From NCBI GenBank assembly GCA_937864195.1, contig CALMJG010000201.1, positions 1-64,000 on the forward strand: a DNA stretch of 64,000 nucleotides, written 5' to 3'. The DNA comes from an uncultured Novosphingobium sp. (GTDB taxonomy: Bacteria > Pseudomonadota > Alphaproteobacteria > Sphingomonadales > Sphingomonadaceae). A program made the position numbers and the translations under genes. The number at the start of each line of letters is the position of its first letter. The first letter of the stretch is position 1. Shown here piece after piece: positions 26,892-34,822 of this stretch. The notes beneath the pieces are model-generated. The model worked only from the letters and a program-made list of their open reading frames with translations. It searched no databases and was not told the DNA's origin.

Positions 26892-27446
26892 ATGAGCGTC
26901 GAGGCCCTCATCAAGCCGGCGGTGATCCAGGCGGCGGACGGAACCGCCGACCTGTTCCGCCAGGGCATGCGCCGGCTGGCCGGGGCCTGCACGATCATCA
27001 CCTCGCATGATCCCGCGAAGGGCCGCGACGGCTGGGCCGGCATGGCCGCGACCGCCGTGGCCTCGGTCACGGCCGAGCCGCCCCGGCTGCTGGTCTGCAT
27101 CAACCGTTCGACCTGGGCGCACGGCGTGATCGGCCGCTCTGGCGTACTGGGCGTCAATGTCCTGGGCGATGATGGCCTGGCGATGATGAAGCGCTTTTCC
27201 GGCGGTGTCCCGCCCGAGGAACGGTTCGAATCGAGCGAATGGCAGGGGGCGCGCACTGGCGCTCCGCTACTGGGCTCGGCGCTGGTCGCCTTCGACTGCG
27301 CGGTGGCGGAATGCGTCGCCGCCAGCACCCATGACATCTTCATTTGCGACGTCCTCGACGTGCTGATCCGTCAGTCCGCCGAAGCGCCGCTCATCTACTT
27401 CGACGGCGCGTTCCTGGGAGAGCGCGGCGACAACCGCTCCAACTGA
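26892..27446 (+). CDS. Flavin reductase of a two-component hydroxylase (HsaB/HpaC-like)
   Basis: A 184-residue NAD(P)H:flavin oxidoreductase. It has the split-barrel flavin-binding core with FRQGMRRLAGACTIITSHDP near the start, GMAATAVASVTAEPPRLLVC and the late acidic-aromatic segment APLIYFDGAFLG. It would supply reduced FMN or FAD to the oxygenase encoded 20 bases downstream. The pairing reductase-oxygenase next to an extradiol dioxygenase is the HsaA-HsaB-HsaC arrangement. It is separated by one base from the dioxygenase gene. Confidence 0.88.
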   Translation: MSVEALIKPAVIQAADGTADLFRQGMRRLAGACTIITSHDPAKGRDGWAGMAATAVASVTAEPPRLLVCINRSTWAHGVIGRSGVLGVNVLGDDGLAMMKRFSGGVPPEERFESSEWQGARTGAPLLGSALVAFDCAVAECVAASTHDIFICDVLDVLIRQSAEAPLIYFDGAFLGERGDNRSN

Positions 27447-27466
27447 AAAAACGAAAGGCAAAAGCC

Positions 27467-28669
27467 ATGAACGCTGTGGTTCTGGAACGTGATCTGATTG
27501 CCATCCCAACCAGCGAGGAACTGGTCGCCCGCGCTGCGGCGATGGTGCCCCAACTGCGCGCCCGCGCGGACGAGATCGAAAAGGCCCGCAAGGTGCCGAG
27601 CGATGTGATCGAGATGTTCAAGGAGGCCGGCTTCTTCCGGATCCTCCAGCCCAAGAGCCATGGCGGCTGGGAAATGAACCCGATCGTGTTCATGCGGGTG
27701 CTGAACGAGCTGGGCCGGGGCTGCTGCGCCAGCGCCTGGAACCTGATGATCCTGGGCGTCCACAACTGGGAATTCGGGATCATGAATCCCCGCGCCGCCG
27801 ACGAGGTCTGGGGCGAGGACAACCAGACGATCATCGCCTCGTCCTATGCCCCCACGGGTGAACTGACCAAGGTCGAGGGCGGCTGGCGCCTGAAGGGCAA
27901 GTGGCCCACTTCCAGTGGCACCGATCACGGCAAGTGGGCCTTCATCGGCGCGCTGGAACGCAACGAACAGGGCATTCCGATCGATCGCCACGCGCTGCTG
28001 GTCAAGCGCGAGGACTATGAGGTTATCGACGACTGGTTCACTTTCGGCCTGGCCGGTACCGGTTCGAAGAGCCTGATGATCAAGGACGCCTTCGTCCCCG
28101 ATCACCTCGCCCATTCGATGGTCGATTACAAGCTGGACGACCGCCCGACCAACTACCTGTTCCCCTTCGCGATGATCTTCTATTCGTCGGTTTCGGCGGT
28201 GATCCTCGGCTTTGCCCAGGGCGCGATCGACGTGTTCATCGAACAGATGAAGGTCCGGACCGACAACGGCAGCGGCGCGGCCACCCGCCTCAGCCCCTAT
28301 GTCAAGGACCGGCTCGCCAATGCCGTATCCAAGGTCCGTTCGTGCCGCGCGCGGATGGAACAGATGATGGCGCACTGCACCGAAATCGTCGAACGCCGTG
28401 AACTCGTCTCGGTCGACGACCGCATCCACTACATGCTCGACATGGCGCGGATCGGGCGCGAATCCGAAGAAGCGGTGCTGACCATCTACAAGTGCACCGG
28501 CGCGCGGGGTCTGTTCTCCAGCAACCCGATCCAGCGCTATCTGCGCGACGTTCTGGCCGGTGCCAATCACATCACCCAGGATGCCGACAACAACGCCGGC
28601 GCGCTGGGCGGCTACCTGCTGAGCGGTGAACTGCCGCCGCTGCTCTACGGCAAGCCGGACCAGGCCTGA
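27467..28669 (+). CDS. Flavin-dependent aromatic hydroxylase (HsaA-like, acyl-CoA dehydrogenase fold)
   Basis: Oxygenase component of 400 residues in the acyl-CoA dehydrogenase fold used by group D flavin monooxygenases (HsaA, HpaB relatives). It would hydroxylate a phenol to a catechol with O2 and reduced flavin. Diagnostic stretches are KVPSDVIEMFKEAGFFRILQ, LNELGRGCCASAWNLMIL, KGKWPTSSGTDHGKWAF, GLAGTGSKSLMI and the C-terminal NPIQRYLRDVLAGANHITQD. ATG 27467 follows AAAGG at a good distance. HsaA is 394 residues, a near-equal length. Whether it acts on a seco-steroid or a simpler phenol cannot be decided from sequence alone. Confidence 0.88.
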   Translation: MNAVVLERDLIAIPTSEELVARAAAMVPQLRARADEIEKARKVPSDVIEMFKEAGFFRILQPKSHGGWEMNPIVFMRVLNELGRGCCASAWNLMILGVHNWEFGIMNPRAADEVWGEDNQTIIASSYAPTGELTKVEGGWRLKGKWPTSSGTDHGKWAFIGALERNEQGIPIDRHALLVKREDYEVIDDWFTFGLAGTGSKSLMIKDAFVPDHLAHSMVDYKLDDRPTNYLFPFAMIFYSSVSAVILGFAQGAIDVFIEQMKVRTDNGSGAATRLSPYVKDRLANAVSKVRSCRARMEQMMAHCTEIVERRELVSVDDRIHYMLDMARIGRESEEAVLTIYKCTGARGLFSSNPIQRYLRDVLAGANHITQDADNNAGALGGYLLSGELPPLLYGKPDQA

Positions 28670-28673
28670 TCCC

Positions 28674-29474
28674 GTGGGCATCCGCATCTGGCACCAGAGC
28701 TTTACGGTCCTCAGCCATCTCGCCGCCTATGACGAGGCGCTGAGGGCCCATTTCCGCCGCGTGGCGCGCGCCGATACGGTGATCGACATGCACGGAATGC
28801 GCGACGGCACCTATCGCACCAATTACCCGGGCGACGATATCAAGCACGCCGGCTTCCAGTTCCTGCATTCGCTGCAGTTCATGCAGGGCGCGGTGCTGGC
28901 GGAGCGGCAGGGCTATGATGCTTACGCGCTGAGCACCCTGCCGGAGCCCGGCCTGCATGATATCCGCACGCTCGTCTCGATCCCGGTGATCGGTTACGGC
29001 GAAAGCGCGGCGCGGGCGGCGGTGGGTGATGGGCGCAAGTTCGGTGCCCTGGTGTTCATCCCGGAACTGGCCGAGCTCTACCGCGAGAACGTGCGCCGCC
29101 ACGGGCTCGGCTGCCGGCTGGTCGGGGCCTGCGACGTGGGCTTCCGCTTTACCGACGTGCTGGCCGCTTTCGACCAGCCCGACGCCCTGATCGACCGGTT
29201 CCGCGCCTCCGCGCGCCAACTGATCGCCAAGGGCGCGCAGGCCATCGTGCCGGGCGAGGCCCCGCTCAACGTGCTGCTGGCGATGAACGGCGTGCGCGAG
29301 GTCGACGGGGTCGAGGTGATCGACTCGCTCGGCGCCTGGGTGCGCGCGGCCGAAGAGGCGGTGCTGCAACGCCGCGCGGGCGGCCTGCCGGATGCCGCGG
29401 GCTACTTTGGCGCGACGGTCGATCCGGTGCGCCGCGATGAAATCCTGACCTTTTACGGACTTGATCCAGAATGA
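28674..29474 (+). CDS. Asp/Glu/hydantoin racemase-fold protein lacking both catalytic cysteines
   Basis: A 266-residue protein of the racemase fold: GIRIWHQSFT at the start, and PVIGYGESAARAA, matching PVVGIGEAA of hydantoin racemases. The first cysteine motif (ACFGDPGL in the family) is STLPEPGL with T88, and the second (IVLGCAG) is IVPGEAP with E195. Two-base racemisation is therefore unlikely; decarboxylation, isomerisation or hydrolysis with another residue is more plausible. GTG 28674 follows the hydroxylase stop by four bases. The stop overlaps the next ATG, so it is made with the flavoprotein. Confidence 0.75.
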   Translation: MGIRIWHQSFTVLSHLAAYDEALRAHFRRVARADTVIDMHGMRDGTYRTNYPGDDIKHAGFQFLHSLQFMQGAVLAERQGYDAYALSTLPEPGLHDIRTLVSIPVIGYGESAARAAVGDGRKFGALVFIPELAELYRENVRRHGLGCRLVGACDVGFRFTDVLAAFDQPDALIDRFRASARQLIAKGAQAIVPGEAPLNVLLAMNGVREVDGVEVIDSLGAWVRAAEEAVLQRRAGGLPDAAGYFGATVDPVRRDEILTFYGLDPE

Positions 29475-30820
29475 CCGATGTCATCGTGATCGGCGGCGGC
29501 GCGGCCGGCTGGTCGGCTGCGCTTTCCGCTGCCGAAGCCGGGGCCAGCGTGGTGCTGCTTGAAAAGCTGGCGGAATCCGGCGGTTCTTCCGCGCTCAGCG
29601 GCGGCTGCCTGGCCTTTGCCGGCACCGACCTGCAAGCCGCCGCCGGGGTGGAGGACAGCCCTGAGCTGCTCTACCGCGATCTGGTGGAAGTGGGCCAAGG
29701 GATCAATGATTCGCAGCTGGTGCGCACCTATTGCGATGCCCAGCTTGCCACCTGCGACTGGCTGCGCGGCGCGGGCGTGCGCTTCAGTCCGGTGATCGAG
29801 ACGGCCTCCGGCCAGTCGGTCCCGCGTGTCCACACGGTCGATCCCGCCGACATGGTCCGCACGCTCAAGGCGGCAGCGGAGCGGACGGGACGGGTCGAAT
29901 ACCGCGCGAATGCCGCCGCTGCCGCACTGGAATGCGACGCGGGCGGCAGGGTCTGCGGCGTGAAGCTGGCCGACGGCACATTGCTGGCGGCGAACAAGGG
30001 CGTGGTCCTGGCCAGCGGCGGTTTCGCAAAGAACCACGACCTCCTGATGCACTATGCGCCGCACTATGCCGAAGCGGTGTTTGTCGCCGGGGCCGGGTCG
30101 CAGGGCGATGGCCTCCGCATGGGGCTGGAACTGGGCGCCGATGTGCGGGACATGGATTACGTCAAGGGCACCTTCGGCAAGCATCCGACCGACGAGACCA
30201 ACGACCACAGCCTCCAGGCGGTCTACAAGGGCGCCATCGCGGTCAACCAGGACGGCCAGCGCTTCGTCAACGAGAGCATTTCCTACAAGCTGCTGGGCGA
30301 TGCGGTGATGGCCCAGCCGTGGCACACCGGCTACCAGATCATGGATCAGGGAATCTTCGACACCGGCGACGACCGGGTGCGGATTCTCGATTTCGGACGG
30401 CGGCTGGAAGAAGGCCTGTTCTATGTCGCGGACAGCCTCGAGGAACTGGCGGCGCAGATCGAGATCGAGCCCGAGGTGCTGGTTGCGACGGTGGAGCGCT
30501 ACAACGGCTATGTCGATGCCGGGCACGATCCGGAATTCGGCCGCAGCCATCTGGTCCACAAGCATGGCGAGCTGCGCCGGATCGAAATCGCGCCGTTCTA
30601 TGCCTATCCGTCGACCGCAGTCGTTTTTGGCACCTATTGCGGCCTCAGGATCGACAGTGCGGCGCGCGTGCTCCGCACCGACGGCTCGGCCATTCCCGGC
30701 CTCTACGCCGCGGGCGAGGTGACCGGCGGCTTCCACGGCGCAGCCTACATGACCGGCTCCGCCCTGGGCAAGGCGGTGGTGTTCGGGCGGATCGCCGGAA
30801 GTGAAGCGGGCCGCGCATGA
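29471..30820 (+). CDS. FAD-dependent oxidoreductase, fumarate-reductase-type (third copy)
   Basis: Flavoprotein of 449 residues with VIVIGGGAAGWSAALSAAEAG, ESGGSSALSGGCLAF, KGVVLASGGFAKNH and LYAAGEVTGGFHGAAYMTGS. It is a stand-alone FAD_binding_2 dehydrogenase without haem or Fe-S domain. It overlaps the racemase-fold gene (ATGA), and its own stop overlaps the start of etfB. This tight coupling to an ETF pair suggests that electrons from its substrate go to ETF and on to the quinone pool, instead of to a haem domain. It is less close to TcuA than the other two copies. The substrate is unknown. Confidence 0.85.
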   Translation: MTDVIVIGGGAAGWSAALSAAEAGASVVLLEKLAESGGSSALSGGCLAFAGTDLQAAAGVEDSPELLYRDLVEVGQGINDSQLVRTYCDAQLATCDWLRGAGVRFSPVIETASGQSVPRVHTVDPADMVRTLKAAAERTGRVEYRANAAAAALECDAGGRVCGVKLADGTLLAANKGVVLASGGFAKNHDLLMHYAPHYAEAVFVAGAGSQGDGLRMGLELGADVRDMDYVKGTFGKHPTDETNDHSLQAVYKGAIAVNQDGQRFVNESISYKLLGDAVMAQPWHTGYQIMDQGIFDTGDDRVRILDFGRRLEEGLFYVADSLEELAAQIEIEPEVLVATVERYNGYVDAGHDPEFGRSHLVHKHGELRRIEIAPFYAYPSTAVVFGTYCGLRIDSAARVLRTDGSAIPGLYAAGEVTGGFHGAAYMTGSALGKAVVFGRIAGSEAGRA

Positions 30821-31566
30821 AGGTCGCGGTGTTGATTGCCGGGGTGCAGGATCCGAAATGGCCCGTCACTCCGTCCGGCGCGCTGGGCGAGGAACAGGGC
30901 GACCAGCACAGGATCATGAGCCCGTTTGACGAGGCGGCGCTGGAAATCGCGCTGCGCCTGCGTGACGCGGACCCTGCCGTGCAGATCATGGCCCATGTCG
31001 GCGGCGGCGCGGCGGGCGTGAAGATCGCGCGGACCGTCGCCTCGCTTAACGTCTCCGATGTCGCGACGGTCGCGCTCGACCGCCCGTGGGACCAGGCCGC
31101 GACCGCGCGGGCGCTGGCCGGCCTGTGCGGGGATGCGGACCTGGTGCTGATCGGGCGCGAGTTCGGCGATTTCGACGACGGGCTGGTGCCGGCGCTGCTC
31201 GCGGGAGTGCTGGGCCTGCCGTTCTTCGGGCGGGCGCAGGCGGTTGAGACGCAGGGCGGCGCGCGGCTGCTGCGCGAAAGCGGCGGGAGCAGCGAACGTC
31301 TGGCCCTGACCGGACGGCTCGTCGCCAGCGTCACCAACGACCGCCGCACCCGGCTGCGCAAGCCGCTGATGAAGAATGTCATGCAGGCGCGGCAGGCCGT
31401 GATCGGCGAGGCTTCGGCCATGGGCGAGCCTGTGGCGGCGCTGGCGCTGCATCAGCTGACCGAGCGCGCCTCGGGCCGCGCGCGGACGGATTGCACCCTG
31501 CTGGACGGACCGGCTGAATCTCGGGCACGGGCGCTCGCGGCGCTGCTGTGGGAGGAGCGCGCATGA
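30817..31566 (+). CDS. etfB: Electron transfer flavoprotein beta subunit (divergent)
   Basis: A 249-residue ETF beta-like protein: MSPFDEAALEIALRLRDADP is the family's N-terminal signature, and VTNDRRTRLRKPLMKNVMQA near the end matches the strand-helix that contacts the alpha subunit. The adenosine-phosphate loop, normally G-K-Q-x-x-D-x-D-x-x-Q-x-G, reads IGREFGDFDDGLVPALLAG, so cofactor binding may differ. It is translationally coupled on both sides (ATGA overlaps) to the flavoprotein and to etfA. It is unlikely to be the housekeeping ETF of fatty-acid oxidation and is more likely dedicated to this cluster. Confidence 0.82.
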   Translation: MKVAVLIAGVQDPKWPVTPSGALGEEQGDQHRIMSPFDEAALEIALRLRDADPAVQIMAHVGGGAAGVKIARTVASLNVSDVATVALDRPWDQAATARALAGLCGDADLVLIGREFGDFDDGLVPALLAGVLGLPFFGRAQAVETQGGARLLRESGGSSERLALTGRLVASVTNDRRTRLRKPLMKNVMQARQAVIGEASAMGEPVAALALHQLTERASGRARTDCTLLDGPAESRARALAALLWEERA

Positions 31567-32303
31567 GCGGCTGGACGATCCTTTCCGTCACCTGCGGCGG
31601 CCCCGCGCCGACGGCCATACCCGACTCTTCGCACCCGCTGCTGCTGGTTTTTCCGGCGGACGAGACGGGCGAGGCACTGGCGGGCGCCGTTGCGGCGCTG
31701 AGCGGCGCTGCCGTGCTGGGCCGGATCGCCGCCTTGCGGCGCGAGGGCGATGACCTGATCGTGACCCGCGCGACCCATGGCGGGCGGCTCTCGCTCGACC
31801 TGCGCGTCGCGCCCTGCCTTGCCGTTGCCACTGCCAACGACCTTGGCGGCACCGATGGCGAGGTGGTGCTGGGCCAGCCTGCGAGCCTTGCCATCGAACG
31901 CTCGCCGCTCGCCGACCAGAGCGTCAGCCTGGAAGGCGCGCGGGTGGTGATCGGCGGCGGACGGGGGCTCGATCCCGAGGGCTTCGTCCAGCTTGAGCGG
32001 ATCGCGAAAGCGCTGGGCGGGGCGGTTTCCGCCAGTCTTCCCGCTGTCGACCTTGGCCTTGCGCCCGTGGCGCGGCAGGTCGGGCAATCGGGCAAGTTCG
32101 TCAATCCGGCGATCTATTTCGCCGCCGGGATGTCGGGCACTCCGCAGCATTTCGCCGGGGTCGGCGCGCGCGCGCGGATCATCGCCGTCAACCAGGACCG
32201 CGAAGCCCCGGTGTTCGGCTTTGCCGAGGCGGGGGCGGTGGGCGATGCGCGCGAACTGCTGCCGCTGATCGCCGATGCGCTGGAGGAGCGGCGGGGCAGC
32301 TGA
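31563..32303 (+). CDS. etfA: Electron transfer flavoprotein alpha subunit (short, divergent)
   Basis: A 246-residue ETF alpha-like protein, about 60 residues shorter than usual (about 310), the loss being in the N-terminal domain. The FAD domain is well kept: VVIGGGRGLDPEG, RQVGQSGKFVNPAIYFAAGM, SGTPQHFAGV, IIAVNQDREAPVFGFAEAG. The arginine normally in SRAAVDxG near the flavin is absent; the segment reads SLPAVDLG. That arginine tunes flavin potential in studied ETFs, so the redox behaviour may be unusual. The ATG overlaps the etfB stop. This is the last gene of the plus-strand catabolic operon; prpE converges 34 bases further on. Confidence 0.85.
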   Translation: MSGWTILSVTCGGPAPTAIPDSSHPLLLVFPADETGEALAGAVAALSGAAVLGRIAALRREGDDLIVTRATHGGRLSLDLRVAPCLAVATANDLGGTDGEVVLGQPASLAIERSPLADQSVSLEGARVVIGGGRGLDPEGFVQLERIAKALGGAVSASLPAVDLGLAPVARQVGQSGKFVNPAIYFAAGMSGTPQHFAGVGARARIIAVNQDREAPVFGFAEAGAVGDARELLPLIADALEERRGS

Positions 32304-32337
32304 TCAGCCGCAACCCGCTCCGCTCCATCCCTTTCAC

Positions 32338-34212
32338 CTAGCTGGCCGCGCGCTGCACCTGCGCCGCGATCGCCCCGGGAATTGCCGGATCGTCGATCGT
32401 CGCGGGAACGTCGAACGGCTGGCCGCTGGCGATCTTGCGCAGCAGGTTGCGCAAGATCTTGCCCGAGCGCGTCTTGGGCAACTGGGCGACAATGTGCGCG
32501 GTCTTGAGCGCGGCGACCGCGCCCAGTTCGCCGCGCACGGCGGCAATCACCCGCGCTTGCAGGGTTTCGTCCTGCTCGGCTCCGCTGCGCACGACGACGA
32601 AGGCGATCGGGACCATGCCCTTGATCGCATCGTCCGCGCCGATCACCGCGCATTCGACCACGCCGTCCTGCTGGGCGACGATCTGCTCCATCTGGCCGGT
32701 CGACAGGCGGTGCCCCGCGACATTGATGATGTCATCGGTGCGGCCCATGATCGACAGGAACCCGTCTGCATCGAAATGGCCTGCGTCGCCGGTTTCGTAC
32801 CAGCCGGGGAAACCCGCGAAGTTCTTCTCGAACCCGGCGGGGTTGTTCCACAGTGTGCGGAAGGCCCCGGGGGCGAGCGGCGCGCGGATCACTACCGCGC
32901 CGCTTTCACCCTGCGGCAGCGGCTGGCCATCATCGCCCAGGATCGCGAATTCGAAACCGGGGACGGGGAAGCCCGCACTGCCGCGCTTGCGGCGCAGGTC
33001 GCCCAGCGCAAGGCAAGTGGCGATGGCTGGCCAGCCCAGCTCGGTCTGCCACCAGTGGTCGATCACCGGCAGGCCGCTCTTTTCCTCAAGCCAGGCGATG
33101 GTGTCGGGATCGGCACGCTCGCCGGCAAGGAAGATCGCGCCGCACTCGCCCGTGCCGATCTCGGCCAGCAGCTGCGCGTCAGGGTCTTCCTTGCGCACGG
33201 CGCGGATGGCGGTGGGGGCGGTGAAGAACCGCTTCACCCCGTGGCGGGCGATGGTGCGCCAGAAAGTGCCGGCATCGGGCGTGCCGACCGGCTTGCCTTC
33301 GAACAGCACGGTCGTCGCGCCGACCAGCAGCGGGGCATAGACAATGTAGGAATGGCCCACGACCCAGCCCACGTCGCTTGCCGCCCAGAACGGATCGCCC
33401 GCACCGATGCCGTAGATGTTGGCCATCGACCAGGCGAGCGCGACGGCATGGCCGCCGTTTTCGCGCACCACGCCCTTGGGCGTGCCGGTCGTGCCAGAGG
33501 TGTAGAGGATGTAGAGCGGATCGTCAGCAGCGAGTTCCGCGCACGGCGGCATCGGATCGGCGGCAGCGGCATCGCACAGGGCCTGCCAATCATGCGCGGT
33601 ACCAAGCTCTGCGGCCAGTTGTTCTCGCTGGAACACCACCACGCCCTCGGGCTGGTGAGCGGCAAGGGTCAGCGCCTCGTCGACCATCGGCTTGTAGGCA
33701 ATCGTCCGCGCGCCCTCGATCCCGCAGCTCGCGGTCAGCACGACGCGCGGGGTGGCATCGTCGATCCGCTTGGCGAGTTCGAGCGGGGCAAAACCGCCGA
33801 ACACCACCGAATGGATCGCCCCCAGCCGCGCGCAGGCGAGCATGGCGAACACCGTCTGCGGGATCATCGGCATGTAGACGATCACCCGGTCGCCCTTGCC
33901 CACGCCAAGCCGCGCCAGCATCGCGGCGACCCGGCCGACTTCCTGCTGAAGCTCGGCATAGGTGTAGCGGCGGATCGTGTCGGTGACCGGGCTGTCATAG
34001 ACCAGCGCCAGCGCATCCCCGCGCCCGGCCGCGACATGGCGGTCGATGCAGTTCCAGGCAGTGTTGAGCGTACCCCCGGCAAACCAGCCGCGCGCATCGT
34101 CCCAGGCGCGCTCGGGCGGGGCGATCCAGTCGATCGCTTCTGCCGCGCGCGACCAGAACCCCTCACGGTCCTCGATGCTTTCGCGCCAGGCTTGTTCGTA
34201 GGCTTCGCTCAT
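32338..34212 (-). CDS. prpE: Propionyl-CoA synthetase (acyl-CoA synthetase, PrpE-like)
   Basis: Adenylate-forming enzyme of 624 residues that activates propionate (or another short acid) to its CoA ester. It has an ACS-type N-terminus (YEQAWRESIEDREGFWSRAA), the P-loop YTSGTTGTPKGVV, DHWWQTE, the hinge region GRTDDIINVAGHRLSTGQME and the catalytic lysine in [13 protein letters not shown]. PrpE rather than Acs is suggested by AASDVGWVVGHSYIVYAPLL and the length, and because a true acs is 4 kb away. It is the last gene of a minus-strand run porin-transporter-GNAT-prpE. The C-terminal lysine is the site that GNATs acylate to shut such enzymes off. Confidence 0.87.
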   Translation of the reverse strand: MSEAYEQAWRESIEDREGFWSRAAEAIDWIAPPERAWDDARGWFAGGTLNTAWNCIDRHVAAGRGDALALVYDSPVTDTIRRYTYAELQQEVGRVAAMLARLGVGKGDRVIVYMPMIPQTVFAMLACARLGAIHSVVFGGFAPLELAKRIDDATPRVVLTASCGIEGARTIAYKPMVDEALTLAAHQPEGVVVFQREQLAAELGTAHDWQALCDAAAADPMPPCAELAADDPLYILYTSGTTGTPKGVVRENGGHAVALAWSMANIYGIGAGDPFWAASDVGWVVGHSYIVYAPLLVGATTVLFEGKPVGTPDAGTFWRTIARHGVKRFFTAPTAIRAVRKEDPDAQLLAEIGTGECGAIFLAGERADPDTIAWLEEKSGLPVIDHWWQTELGWPAIATCLALGDLRRKRGSAGFPVPGFEFAILGDDGQPLPQGESGAVVIRAPLAPGAFRTLWNNPAGFEKNFAGFPGWYETGDAGHFDADGFLSIMGRTDDIINVAGHRLSTGQMEQIVAQQDGVVECAVIGADDAIKGMVPIAFVVVRSGAEQDETLQARVIAAVRGELGAVAALKTAHIVAQLPKTRSGKILRNLLRKIASGQPFDVPATIDDPAIPGAIAAQVQRAAS

Positions 34213-34225
34213 TGCCGGTTCCCGT

Positions 34226-34729
34226 TTACTTGAAGGTCTTGGAGAGGATCACCAGGGTGGGTTCGCCTTCGAACGGTTCGGGCGTGAAGCCCTTTTCGCG
34301 TTCCAGTTCGATCGCGGCGTGATTGTCGCGGCTCTCGATCGCGATCACCCGGCGCACCCCGCGCGCCTGCGCTTCGCTACCCAGGAAATCGAGCAGCGCC
34401 CAGCCCACGCCCTTGCCCTTGTAGTCGCTGCGGATCGACACGGCGATCTCGCCGGTGTCCATTGCCTTGTCGCAGGCGAGCAGCGCCGAGCCGACCAGCA
34501 TGCCATTGGCCTGGTCGAAGGCCAGGAAGCTTTCCGACTGGAAATGGTCGGCGTGGATCAGCGGGGCGAGCTGTTCGTGGCTGACATGCTCGGCCGCCGC
34601 CAGGAAGCGAAAGCGCCGGTCCTCGTCGCTGACCGAATCGAAGAAAGCCGCCAGCGCGGCCTCGTCGGCTTCACTGGCGGCCCGCACGTCTAGGACGAGG
34701 CCGGAGCGGGTGCTGAGCTGGGTGGTCAT
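34226..34729 (-). CDS. GNAT-family N-acetyltransferase
   Basis: A 167-residue single-domain acetyltransferase. The acetyl-CoA loop is in SIRSDYKGKGVGWALLDFL, and the second conserved block is RVIAIESRDNHAAIELEREK. It is 13 bases upstream of prpE and in the same run. Bacterial acyl-CoA synthetases are commonly inactivated by a GNAT encoded beside them (AcuA, Pat), so this may acylate the active-site lysine of PrpE or Acs. That role is inferred from position; no regulatory domain is attached. Confidence 0.85.
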   Translation of the reverse strand: MTTQLSTRSGLVLDVRAASEADEAALAAFFDSVSDEDRRFRFLAAAEHVSHEQLAPLIHADHFQSESFLAFDQANGMLVGSALLACDKAMDTGEIAVSIRSDYKGKGVGWALLDFLGSEAQARGVRRVIAIESRDNHAAIELEREKGFTPEPFEGEPTLVILSKTFK

Positions 34730-34771
34730 GTCGTACTCCGTTGCAATGGTCGGCCCTATTGCCGCGTGGTG

Positions 34772-34807
34772 GGCGCCGCGCCTTGACGGGGGTCAAGACG
34801 CGGCGCC
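34772..34807 (-). terminator. Strong hairpin after the MHS transporter gene
   Basis: GGCGCCGCGCCTTGAC (34772-34787) pairs with GTCAAGACGCGGCGCC (34792-34807) around GGGG, with one imperfect pair. It falls between the transporter stop and the GNAT start. No T-run follows on the minus strand, so it may be a partial terminator that lowers GNAT-prpE expression relative to porin and transporter. Confidence 0.55.
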
Positions 34808-34822
34808 TTCCCGGGGTAGAGG

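Noticed and set aside
25994..28669. Assigning the cluster outright to steroid degradation (hsaA, hsaB, hsaC names)
   Set aside because: Enzyme types match, but no kstD, kshAB, hsaEFG or CoA-side-chain genes are in the window, so the gene symbols would overstate the evidence.
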